This document shows positions 1-5,221 of a stretch of 5,911 bases of DNA, one piece after another; position 1 is the first letter of the stretch, and every line of letters starts with the position of its first letter. Made by a program: the position numbers and the translations under genes. The stretch is from Chloroflexota bacterium (GTDB lineage Bacteria > Chloroflexota > Limnocylindria > Limnocylindrales > CSP1-4): positions 1 to 5,911 of the forward strand of contig JAKAMV010000653.1 in assembly GCA_021812735.1 (NCBI GenBank), written 5' to 3'. Below the pieces are notes generated by a model, which saw only the letters and a program-made list of their open reading frames with translations, made no database searches and was not told the origin of the DNA.

Positions 1-1084
1 CGGCGCCCGCGTCACGCCCGACCTCATCCTCGCGGTGTTCATCCCGGGCCTCGTGTTCGAGGCCGCGTACCACATCGACCTCGGGGAGCTGCGGCGCTCC
101 TTCGTGCCCGTGGCGATCCTCGCGGTGCCCGGCGTCGCGATCACGGCCGCGATCGTCGCCCAGGTGGTCACGCTCGCGACCGGCCTCGACCACAGCCTCG
201 CGTTCCTGCTGGGCGCCATCGTGTGCGCCACCGACCCTGTCGCCACCGTGGCGGTGTTCAAGCAGCTGCGCGCGCCGCGGGCGCTGGCGACGGTCGTCGA
301 GGCCGAGAGCCTGCTCAACGACGGCACGGGCGTGGTCCTGTTCACGATCGCGCGGACCGCCGTCGTGACGCCCGTCTCGCCCGTGGACGGGGTGATGCGG
401 TTCCTCGGCGCGCTGGCGGTCAGTGCGGTGCTCGGCGCGGTGGCCGGCCTCGTGGCGGTCCGCGTCATGCGCCTGGCCCGCGACCACACCGTGCGCGTGA
501 TGGTCTCGCTGGTCGCCGCCTACGGGATCTACCTCGCGGCGGACGCCGTGCACGAGTCGGGGATCATCGCGACCGTGCTCGCCGGGATCGTGATCGGCAA
601 CGCGGGCGGGCGGTTCACCCTCCCCGCGCCGACCACCGAGGCGCTCGACACGGTGTGGGAGACGCTCGCGTTCCTGCTCACGGCGGTCCTGTTCCTGCTC
701 ATCGGCCTGGCGATCACGCCCGAGCAGCTGTCGGTGGCCGTGCCCGTGATCGTCGCCGGGTTCGTGGGGATCACCGCGGCCCGGGCCGCGGTGGTGTACG
801 GGCTGATCGGGGCCGGCAGCCGGCTGCTGGCGCTCGGCGGGAAGTCCGCGGTCTCCCCCGGCTACCTGCACGTCATGTTCTGGGCCGGCCTGCGCGGCGC
901 CATCGCGATCGCGCTCGTCCTGTCCCTGCCGTCGGACCTTCCCGACCACGACCTGATCGCCGGCGGCGTCTACGGGATCGTGCTCGTGACGCTCCTGCTC
1001 CAGGGCACCTCCGCCGGCTGGATCGTCCGGCGGGCCGGGGTGCTCCAGCCGGTGGTGGGCCTCCCGGACCCGCTCCGGGAGTAG
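1..1084 (+). CDS. CPA1/NhaP-type cation:proton antiporter, 3' part (5' end outside window)
   Basis: This is a membrane antiporter that probably exchanges cytoplasmic Na+ (or K+) for external protons. The reading frame is already open at base 2, and 360 residues are visible before the TAG stop. The first visible residues (ARVTPDLILAVFIPGLVFEAA) match the region that follows the first helices of the family, so a modest N-terminal part is missing. The GTG at position 35 is internal and not a start. Diagnostic motifs are CATDPVATVAVF with the ion-binding Asp encoded at 233-235, VEAESLLNDGTG with the conserved Asn-Asp pair at 317-322, and WAGLRGAIAIALVLSLP with the conserved Arg near 890. Many hydrophobic helices alternate with short loops. 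The protein ends soon after the last helix, so it lacks the long cytoplasmic regulatory tail seen in some NhaP/NHE proteins. It converges on nhaA with a 12-base gap. Family assignment is firm; the ion used cannot be read from the sequence. Confidence 0.95.
   Translation, partial: GARVTPDLILAVFIPGLVFEAAYHIDLGELRRSFVPVAILAVPGVAITAAIVAQVVTLATGLDHSLAFLLGAIVCATDPVATVAVFKQLRAPRALATVVEAESLLNDGTGVVLFTIARTAVVTPVSPVDGVMRFLGALAVSAVLGAVAGLVAVRVMRLARDHTVRVMVSLVAAYGIYLAADAVHESGIIATVLAGIVIGNAGGRFTLPAPTTEALDTVWETLAFLLTAVLFLLIGLAITPEQLSVAVPVIVAGFVGITAARAAVVYGLIGAGSRLLALGGKSAVSPGYLHVMFWAGLRGAIAIALVLSLPSDLPDHDLIAGGVYGIVLVTLLLQGTSAGWIVRRAGVLQPVVGLPDPLRE
1061..1081. terminator. Hairpin at the convergent antiporter junction, possible terminator
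   Basis: A perfect 8-base-pair stem, CTCCCGGA and TCCGGGAG with a 5-base loop (CCCGC), spans the last codons of the CPA1 antiporter and ends one base before its TAG stop. The nhaA stop lies 16 bases further on, so the hairpin would form in the 3' ends of both convergent transcripts. No clear T-run follows on either strand, so it is not a canonical rho-independent terminator. In GC-rich genomes hairpins without a U tract at convergent gene ends are common, but the stem also codes for Pro-Asp-Pro-Leu-Arg and may be coincidental. Confidence 0.35.
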
Positions 1085-1096
1085 GCCTTGCTGTCC

Positions 1097-2437
1097 TCAG
1101 CCGGGGGCGCGGCGGCTGGCGAGATACAGGACGACCACCCCGCCCGATCCAGCGATGAGCGAGGCGACGAGCACCGCGAGCTTGGCCGACTCCAGCAGCG
1201 GGCCCTCCGGGAAGGCGAGCTCGGCCACGAACAGCGACACCGTGAAGCCGATGCCGCCCATCCAGCCCGCTCCGTAGAGCTGGCGCCAGGAAACGCCGGG
1301 CGGGAGCGATCCGAGCCCCGCCCTCGTGATGGCCAGCGTCGCCGCGATGATGCCCGTCTGCTTGCCCACGATGAGGCCGACCAGGATCCCGAGCACGACC
1401 GGCTGGGTCAGGGCGGCGCCCAAGTCCGGCGGGACCCTCACGCCGGCGTTCGCCAGCGCGAAGAGCGGGACGATCCCGTAGCCGACCCAGCCTTGGAGCC
1501 GGTGCTCAAGGCGGAGCATCGGCGCCTGAGCAGCGCGCGTCGCGTCCTCGAGATCCCACAGGACGTCATGACGCTCCTCGGGACCGGCACCGTGGCGCAG
1601 CCTGTCCGTCAACTCGCGCAGGTGGGCGCCGGCCGCGGCGACGTAGGACGGCCCGTCCTGGCGCGTGTGCGCCGGGATCATCAGCGCCAGGAGCACGCCC
1701 GCGATGGTCGGGTGGACGCCGCTGTGCAGGACCGCGAGCCAGAGCACGATCCCCGGGGCTGCGTAGACCCCCAGATGGCGGACGCCGATGCGATTGAGCG
1801 CCAGCAGCACCAGCAGGGTGCCGACGACCCAGGCCACGGCCGCCAGGTCGATGCCGGAGCTGTAGAACACCGCGATGACCATGACGGCGAGCAGGTCGTC
1901 GACGATCGCCAGGGCGGTCAGGAACACGCGGACCCCCGTCGGCGCCCATCGGCCCGCCAGGGCGAGGATGCCCAGCGCGAACGCGATGTCGGTGGCCATC
2001 GGCACGCCCCATCCGCGGATGGCCGGGTTGTCGGCACCAACGACCAGCATGAATAGGAGGGCCGGCACCACGGCGCCGCCGATCGCCGCCGCAGCGGGCA
2101 GCGCGGCCCGCGCCGCGGAGTCGAGCTCTCCGACGAGGACCTCGCGCTTGATCTCGAGCCCGATCATGAGGAAGAACAGCGCCATCAGGGCGTCGTTGAC
2201 CCAGAAGTGCAGATCGCCGTCGAGCGAGAGGCCGCCGACCTCGATGGCGAGGTGCGTATGCCAGAGACTGGCGTAGCCGTCGGCCCACGGCGAGTTGCTC
2301 CAGGCGACCGCCACCGCCGTCATGGCGATCAGGAGGATCCCCCCGGCGGCCGAGCTGTCCATGAAGGCGCGCAGCGGCGCGAGCAGCCGGTCGATCGGCA
2401 GCCCGCCGGCCCCCCGCGGTGTGGTGGCATCCGTCAT
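1097..2437 (-). CDS. nhaA: NhaA-type Na+/H+ antiporter
   Basis: This inner-membrane electrogenic antiporter expels Na+ or Li+ in exchange for about two protons, supporting sodium tolerance and pH homeostasis. The 446-residue protein is longer than E. coli NhaA (388). Visible family motifs include NDALMALFFLMIGLEIKRE (residues 81-99), GWGVPMATDIAFALG (142-156, Asp150 matching E. coli Asp133), ALAIVDDLLAV (175-185, Asp180/Asp181 matching the transport pair Asp163/Asp164), LEHRLQGWVGYGIVPLFALANAG (310-332), VGKQTGI with Lys359 matching Lys300, and GGIGFTVSLFVAELAF (394-409). The extra length is mainly a hydrophilic segment of about 40 residues (roughly 258-308) between two central helices, which I recall as usual in the long NhaA subfamily. 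The DDLGA motif reads DDLLA here. The ATG start is fixed by an in-frame TGA two codons upstream. No Shine-Dalgarno sequence is visible, and a -10-like CATCAT lies 6 bases before the ATG. Confidence 0.97.
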   Translation of the reverse strand: MTDATTPRGAGGLPIDRLLAPLRAFMDSSAAGGILLIAMTAVAVAWSNSPWADGYASLWHTHLAIEVGGLSLDGDLHFWVNDALMALFFLMIGLEIKREVLVGELDSAARAALPAAAAIGGAVVPALLFMLVVGADNPAIRGWGVPMATDIAFALGILALAGRWAPTGVRVFLTALAIVDDLLAVMVIAVFYSSGIDLAAVAWVVGTLLVLLALNRIGVRHLGVYAAPGIVLWLAVLHSGVHPTIAGVLLALMIPAHTRQDGPSYVAAAGAHLRELTDRLRHGAGPEERHDVLWDLEDATRAAQAPMLRLEHRLQGWVGYGIVPLFALANAGVRVPPDLGAALTQPVVLGILVGLIVGKQTGIIAATLAITRAGLGSLPPGVSWRQLYGAGWMGGIGFTVSLFVAELAFPEGPLLESAKLAVLVASLIAGSGGVVVLYLASRRAPG

Positions 2438-2443
2438 GCGTCA

Positions 2444-2449
2444 ATGATG
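2444..2449 (-). promoter_or_regulatory. Possible -10 element of nhaA, leaderless start
   Basis: On the minus strand, CATCAT lies 6 bases before the nhaA ATG. It keeps the A at position 2 and T at position 6 that matter most in a -10 hexamer. At this distance transcription would begin at or next to the start codon. The -35 at a 17-base spacing (TGCGCC) is poor, which would fit a promoter needing an activator. The evidence is weak on its own and gains support from the same arrangement before the other two operon-leading genes in this window. Confidence 0.35.
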
Positions 2450-2474
2450 CCCGGGCGAGGCGACTCGGCGCAGT

Positions 2475-2492
2475 GCAACCGAAACGCAACCG
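2475..2492 (-). promoter_or_regulatory. Tandem CGGTTGC repeat upstream of nhaA, candidate activator site
   Basis: On the minus strand CGGTTGC occurs twice in direct orientation with 4 bases between copies, giving an 11-base period, about one helical turn. It covers about -38 to -55 from the nhaA start codon, just upstream of a poor -35. OmpR/PhoB-family regulators typically bind two direct half-sites at this spacing, and one such regulator is encoded nearby at 2992-3711. Whether that protein binds here is inference. The repeat could also serve the plus-strand small gene at 2629. Confidence 0.4.
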
Positions 2493-2538
2493 GCCTGACG
2501 CCCCCACGGTGCCGTCGCCTCAACATGCGCGGCGCACC

Positions 2539-2560
2539 ATGCTGGCCAACTTACCAGCAT
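2539..2560. repeat. Hyphenated palindrome ATGCTGG-N8-CCAGCAT
   Basis: A perfect 7-base inverted repeat with an 8-base AT-richer centre (CCAACTTA) lies in the 191-base gap between the divergent nhaA and small Cys-rich genes, about 70 bases upstream of the latter. Its symmetry and size suit a dimeric repressor operator. It has no following T-run, so it is not a terminator. The rest of this gap shows only the tandem CGGTTGC repeat and the nhaA -10 candidate. Confidence 0.35.
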
Positions 2561-2610
2561 CACCATCACGGTCGGCGGTCGTGGTCCCGGCCCCGTCGTC
2601 CGGCAAGAGC

Positions 2611-2618
2611 GGGAAGGA
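2611..2618 (+). promoter_or_regulatory. Ribosome binding site deciding the start of the small Cys-rich gene
   Basis: GGGAAGGA is a purine-rich Shine-Dalgarno match (AAGGA core) 10 bases before the ATG at 2629. It supports that start over the in-frame ATG at 2539, which has no such sequence. Confidence 0.6.
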
Positions 2619-2628
2619 CAGCCCAACG

Positions 2629-2853
2629 ATGACGTACCCGGTCTTCGAGTCCAGCGGCAATGGCGGCACGAGCGCCGGCGGCGCGGTGAGCTGCGCCAGC
2701 TGCGGATGCCGCCTCGAGCGTGCCACCGTCGAGGGCATCTCCGCGTGGTACCACTTCGCCCCGATGGGCGGCCGCGACGCGCGCGGCTGCAAGGTCGACT
2801 GCGCGAACGACGCGCATGACGCCCAGGGCCGCGCCTTGGTGGCCACCGCGTAG
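2629..2853 (+). CDS. Small Cys/His-rich protein of unknown function, possible zinc-binding
   Basis: This is a 74-residue protein I cannot assign to a named family. It begins with a low-complexity Gly/Ser stretch (residues 8-19), followed by Cys22, Cys25 and Cys27 in SCASCGCRLE, then WYHF with His42, then Cys54 and Cys58 in GCKVDC, and His63. The CxxC pair plus a later Cys pair suggests a single zinc-ribbon-like fold. Similar short proteins with CxxCG, W-x-H and a final Cys occur widely as hypotheticals in high-GC bacteria, from general recollection. The ATG is chosen because GGGAAGGA lies 10 bases upstream and the motifs begin shortly after it; the open frame extends further upstream (ATG at 2539), but that extension looks like non-coding sequence. 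It has its own terminator downstream and is divergent from nhaA, so it is probably monocistronic. No signal peptide or membrane segment is present. Confidence 0.7.
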   Translation: MTYPVFESSGNGGTSAGGAVSCASCGCRLERATVEGISAWYHFAPMGGRDARGCKVDCANDAHDAQGRALVATA

Positions 2854-2874
2854 CGGCCCCCCTTCAGCAACGAC

Positions 2875-2907
2875 ACGGCCCCGGTCACGCCCCGGGGCCG
2901 TTTCGAT
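2875..2907 (+). terminator. Rho-independent terminator of the small Cys-rich gene
   Basis: A perfect 10-base-pair stem, ACGGCCCCGG and CCGGGGCCGT with a 7-base loop (TCACGCC), is followed by TTTCGATT. It begins 21 bases after the TAG of the small gene. The T tract is on the plus strand, so it mainly ends plus-strand transcription. Read on the minus strand the hairpin is followed by GTCGTTGCTG, so a weaker back-up role for the two-component operon is possible. Such a strong terminator supports the small gene being truly transcribed. Confidence 0.85.
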
Positions 2908-2909
2908 TC

Positions 2910-2955
2910 TGGGGACCCAGGGCCTGCCGCGGGCGCGCGCGCCGGTTGGTCCCCA
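2910..2955. repeat. Inverted repeat downstream of the response regulator gene
   Basis: TGGGGACC and GGTCCCCA form an 8-base inverted repeat around a 30-base GC-rich loop that itself contains the 12-base palindrome GGCGCGCGCGCC (2932-2943). It lies 36 bases beyond the response regulator stop on the minus strand and could form a 3' hairpin in that mRNA. No T-run follows on the minus strand, so a terminator role is uncertain. Confidence 0.3.
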
Positions 2956-2991
2956 CCCGCCGCCCGGCGTCCTGCTCGCCGCCAGCCGGTG

Positions 2992-3711
2992 TCAGGCGCG
3001 CTCGTCGGCCTCGATGCGATAGCCGACCGAGCGGACCGCCACGATGCGCGGTCCGCTCACGGCCTCCAGCTTCGAGCGCAGGCGGGCGAGGTGCGGCTTG
3101 AGCCAGAGGAGATCGGGGTCGGGCTCGGCCGGCCAGCCGGCTCGTGCGAGACGGTGATGCGGGACGAGGTCGCCGCCAGCGCGGACGAGGGCCTCGAGCA
3201 GCCGGAACTCGGTGGGCGTGAGGCCGAGGGCGATGGCGCCAACGCGGGCCTCGTGGCGCGCCGGCTCGAGCGTGAGGGAACCGGCGGTGAGCAAACCGGG
3301 CGCGCCTTCGCCAGACCCGCGGCCCGTCCCCGCGAGGTCGACGCGGCGCATCACGGCGGCGATGCGGGCCAGCAGCTCCTGCTTGCCGAAGGGCTTGACG
3401 AGGTAGTCGTCCGCGCCGATGCCCAGCGCCTTCACCTTGGCGGTCTCGGCGCTCTCGCCCGACACCACCAGGACCGGCACATTGCCCGACGCGCGCAGCT
3501 GGCCGATGACGGTGAAGCCGTCCGGGCCGGGCATGGCGAGGTCGAGGAGCACGAGGTCGGGGCGCTCCTCGCGGAAGCGCTTCACGGCGGTGAGGCCGTC
3601 ATAGGCGGTGATGACCTGGTGCCCCTCCGTTCCGACCAGGGCGGTGATGGCCCCGACCATCGCCGGGTCGTCGTCCACGACCAGGATGCGCAGAGGTCGC
3701 GTTCCGATCAC
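2992..3711 (-). CDS. OmpR/PhoB-family response regulator
   Basis: This is the DNA-binding output protein of a two-component system, phosphorylated by the kinase encoded just upstream. The 239-residue protein has a receiver domain (about residues 6-123) with the acidic cluster Asp13-Asp14 (VVDDD), phospho-acceptor Asp57 in LVLLDLAMPGPDG, Ser84 in the switch position (VVSGES), and Lys106 in YLVKPF. All canonical residues are present. A Gly-rich linker (about 127-138) leads to a winged-helix domain (about 140-236) with LTPTEFRLLEAL, HLARLRSKLE and the terminal wing VRSVGYRIE. The GTG start at 3709-3711 is chosen because AAGGAAGG lies 6 bases upstream and the receiver domain starts immediately; the longer in-frame extension overlaps the kinase gene. 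The 16-base gap to the kinase stop indicates a single operon. Its targets are not known; candidate sites lie upstream of nhaA and ppc. Confidence 0.95.
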   Translation of the reverse strand: MIGTRPLRILVVDDDPAMVGAITALVGTEGHQVITAYDGLTAVKRFREERPDLVLLDLAMPGPDGFTVIGQLRASGNVPVLVVSGESAETAKVKALGIGADDYLVKPFGKQELLARIAAVMRRVDLAGTGRGSGEGAPGLLTAGSLTLEPARHEARVGAIALGLTPTEFRLLEALVRAGGDLVPHHRLARAGWPAEPDPDLLWLKPHLARLRSKLEAVSGPRIVAVRSVGYRIEADERA

Positions 3712-3717
3712 GTCAGT

Positions 3718-3725
3718 CCTTCCTT
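3718..3725 (-). promoter_or_regulatory. Strong ribosome binding site of the response regulator
   Basis: On the minus strand AAGGAAGG lies 6 bases before the GTG at 3711, inside the 16-base gap after the kinase stop. It fixes the GTG as the start and shows that this genome uses Shine-Dalgarno pairing for a downstream operon gene, unlike the operon-leading genes here. Confidence 0.75.
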
Positions 3726-3727
3726 CT

Positions 3728-5092
3728 TCAGGCGGCGGCTGCGGCGGGCAGCGCGAGGACGAACCTCGCCCCGCCCGTGGCTGAGGGCTCGCACCACAGC
3801 CGGCCGCCCATCGATTCCGCCAGGCGTCGTGCCGCGTAGAGCCCGATTCCGGACCCCCGCGCGGTGCTCGTCTCGCGGCGGGCATAGGGTTCGAAGATCC
3901 GCTCCCGCCACTCGGGCGGGATGCCGGGGCCGGCGTCGGACACGCCGAGGCGGGCCACGCCCTCGACGAGCGACCAGTCGATCTCGATCCGGGTCTCGGG
4001 GGGAGCGTACTTGACCGCGTTCTCCAGCAGGTGCTCGAGGATCTGGCGCAGGCGCGTCGCGTCGGCGGTCACCGACAGGGAGCGCGTCGAGGCCAGGACC
4101 GTTGGGTGCCGGTGCAGCAGGGGCCCCAGCTCCGCGAGCATGTCGCCGACCAGCGACGACAGGTCGATCGTCTGGAGCTCCGCGGGCTGGTCGGGCACGA
4201 CGCGCACCGACTCGAGGATGGCATCGACGAGCCGGTCCAGTCGCTCGATCTGCTCGAGCGTGCCGGCGTGCCAAGCGGCCCGGGTGGCGCGGCGCATCGG
4301 GTCGCGCGAGGACCGGCCCTCAAGGGGCGGCTCCTCGGAGAGCAGGTCGGTGTACGCGCGCACGACGGCGAGCGGCGTGCGGAGCTCGTGGGTCACGAGC
4401 GCGATCAGCTCGGACCGGGCATGGTCGAGCGCCTGCAGCTGGGCGACCTGCGCCTCGGCCTCGCGCTGGAGGCGCCCCTTCTCGACGATCCCGGCGAGGA
4501 GGTCGGCGATGGCCGACAACTGCGCAACGTCGCCCTCGTCGAACTCGCGTCGCGATTCGGTCTGGATGTTGAGCGCGCCCACCACCTGGTCCCGCCATGT
4601 CAACGGCACCGAGAGCATCGAGGCGACGAACCGCCGCTGGTCCAGCCCCCGCACCCACAGGAAGCGGTCGTCGGTGCGGACGTCCGCGATGGCGATCGGC
4701 TGGCGGCTGGCCGCGACCCGCCCGGTGATCCCCTCCCCCAGCCTGATCTTGGCCCGCCCGATGTGGTGGCGGTCGAGCCCGTTGGTGGCGGCGAGGGTCA
4801 GCATCTCGCCGTCCCGGTCGAGCAAGTAGAGGCTCGACACCGAGGCGTGCAGCGCGTCGCGCGTCCCGTCCACCACGGTCTCCAGCAGCCCCTCCCAGGT
4901 CCGGGCGGTCGTGGCGAGGCGCAGGATCTGGTGCAGGAAGCGGAGCTCGGCCACCGGATCACGGGGCTGGGCAGGCGGGATGGGCACCGGGCCCTGGAGG
5001 AGGTCGGCCGCGATCACGGGCTCGGCCGCAGGGCTTCCCGGGCCCGGGGCTCCCGCGTGGGGACGCACGTCGTGGCTGGTCGAATTCGCCAT
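3728..5092 (-). CDS. Soluble GAF-domain sensor histidine kinase
   Basis: This kinase autophosphorylates and passes the phosphate to the regulator encoded next in the operon. The 454 residues run as a Pro/Ala-rich N-terminal tail (1-45), a GAF sensor domain (about 52-205, with LGEGITGRVAASRQPIAIADV and SMLSVPLTWRDQVVGALNI), a short coiled coil (about 204-226), the dimerisation domain with phospho-acceptor His235 in ALVTHELRTP, and an ATPase domain with the N-box LLENAVKY (Asn358), DAGPGIP (386-392), IFEPYARRE (399-407) and GSGIGLYAARRL (413-423). All catalytic boxes look intact. No transmembrane helix or signal peptide is visible, so it is cytoplasmic and senses an internal cue; the GAF ligand cannot be read from sequence. 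The ATG lies five codons after an in-frame TAG and has no clear Shine-Dalgarno sequence. The gene is divergent from ppc across a 129-base region. Confidence 0.96.
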   Translation of the reverse strand: MANSTSHDVRPHAGAPGPGSPAAEPVIAADLLQGPVPIPPAQPRDPVAELRFLHQILRLATTARTWEGLLETVVDGTRDALHASVSSLYLLDRDGEMLTLAATNGLDRHHIGRAKIRLGEGITGRVAASRQPIAIADVRTDDRFLWVRGLDQRRFVASMLSVPLTWRDQVVGALNIQTESRREFDEGDVAQLSAIADLLAGIVEKGRLQREAEAQVAQLQALDHARSELIALVTHELRTPLAVVRAYTDLLSEEPPLEGRSSRDPMRRATRAAWHAGTLEQIERLDRLVDAILESVRVVPDQPAELQTIDLSSLVGDMLAELGPLLHRHPTVLASTRSLSVTADATRLRQILEHLLENAVKYAPPETRIEIDWSLVEGVARLGVSDAGPGIPPEWRERIFEPYARRETSTARGSGIGLYAARRLAESMGGRLWCEPSATGGARFVLALPAAAAA

Positions 5093-5101
5093 TCCGGTGC
5101 A

Positions 5102-5107
5102 AGCCTA
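5102..5107 (-). promoter_or_regulatory. Candidate -10 of the kinase-regulator operon
   Basis: On the minus strand TAGGCT fits the TANNNT pattern and ends 9 bases before the kinase ATG, which would give a leader of only a few bases. At a 17-base spacing the -35 candidate is CCGACG, sharing only three of six bases with TTGACA. The TAG within this hexamer is also the in-frame stop that limits the upstream extension of the kinase gene. Confidence 0.4.
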
Positions 5108-5115
5108 GGCGCCAC

Positions 5116-5146
5116 CGCTACCTTCGTCGGTTGCGGCGCGGTAGCG
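5116..5146. repeat. Inverted repeat CGCTACC-N17-GGTAGCG upstream of the kinase gene
   Basis: A perfect 7-base inverted repeat with a 17-base spacer lies just upstream of the kinase -10 candidate and covers its -35 region. The spacer contains CGGTTGC at 5128-5134, the heptamer found twice upstream of nhaA. The arms are 24 bases apart start-to-start, slightly more than two helical turns, which would suit a dimer or two dimers. It may instead be chance in GC-rich DNA. Confidence 0.3.
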
Positions 5147-5173
5147 CCACGGTGCCCTTGCAGTCGAACCGTA

Positions 5174-5190
5174 ACCAACGGGGCGTTGGT
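5174..5190. promoter_or_regulatory. Palindromic operator candidate overlapping the ppc -35
   Basis: ACCAACG-GGG-CGTTGGT is a perfect 7-3-7 palindrome in the divergent region between the kinase gene and ppc. Its right arm overlaps the predicted ppc -35 hexamer, so a bound protein would block RNA polymerase on the ppc side. It lies about 80 bases upstream of the kinase start, where it could also act on that promoter. The binding protein is unknown. As a stem with a 3-base loop it is unlikely to be a terminator because no T-run follows. Confidence 0.5.
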
Positions 5191-5214
5191 GAGCCGGCCC
5201 GGGGGCCATATCCT
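5186..5214 (+). promoter_or_regulatory. Predicted ppc promoter giving a leaderless mRNA
   Basis: TTGGTG (5186-5191) and TATCCT (5209-5214) are separated by exactly 17 bases, the ideal sigma-70-type spacing. The -10 ends 7 bases before the GTG at 5222, so transcription would start at the start codon. No Shine-Dalgarno sequence precedes this GTG. This is the best-formed promoter in the window. Confidence 0.6.
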
Positions 5215-5221
5215 TACCCTC

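Noticed and set aside
223..1158. Plus-strand 311-codon frame overlapping the CPA1 antiporter
   Set aside because: It is highly Arg/Gly/Ala-rich with no membrane helices and is a +2 shadow of the antiporter frame.
1088..2056. Long plus-strand open frame (322 codons) opposite nhaA
   Set aside because: Its translation is Arg/Asp/His-rich low-complexity sequence, as expected antisense to GC-rich coding DNA, and the minus strand encodes an unmistakable NhaA.
2558..2571. CAT/CAC triplet run (GCATCACCATCACG) as a repeat
   Set aside because: It has only about four imperfect units and lies outside any supported gene; it is too short to call a repeat.
2520..2888. Minus-strand 122-codon frame opposite the small Cys-rich gene
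   Set aside because: It has no ribosome binding site or recognisable domain, and it starts inside the plus-strand terminator hairpin. The plus-strand frame has a ribosome site, Cys motifs and a terminator.
2932..2943. GGCGCGCGCGCC palindrome as a regulatory site
   Set aside because: Alternating GC runs of this kind are expected by chance at about 70% G+C and nothing else marks it.
3712..3885. Extended start for the response regulator
   Set aside because: The extra 58 residues overlap the kinase 3' end and precede a complete receiver domain; the GTG at 3711 has a strong ribosome binding site.
2989..4014. Plus-strand open frame (341 codons) opposite the response regulator and kinase 3' end
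   Set aside because: It is a composition shadow of two clearly recognised minus-strand genes and has no recognisable domain.
3708..4274. Minus-strand 188-codon frame overlapping the kinase gene in another frame
   Set aside because: It is Arg/Ala/Pro-rich and lies wholly over the catalytic domain of the kinase, whose boxes are intact in the other frame.
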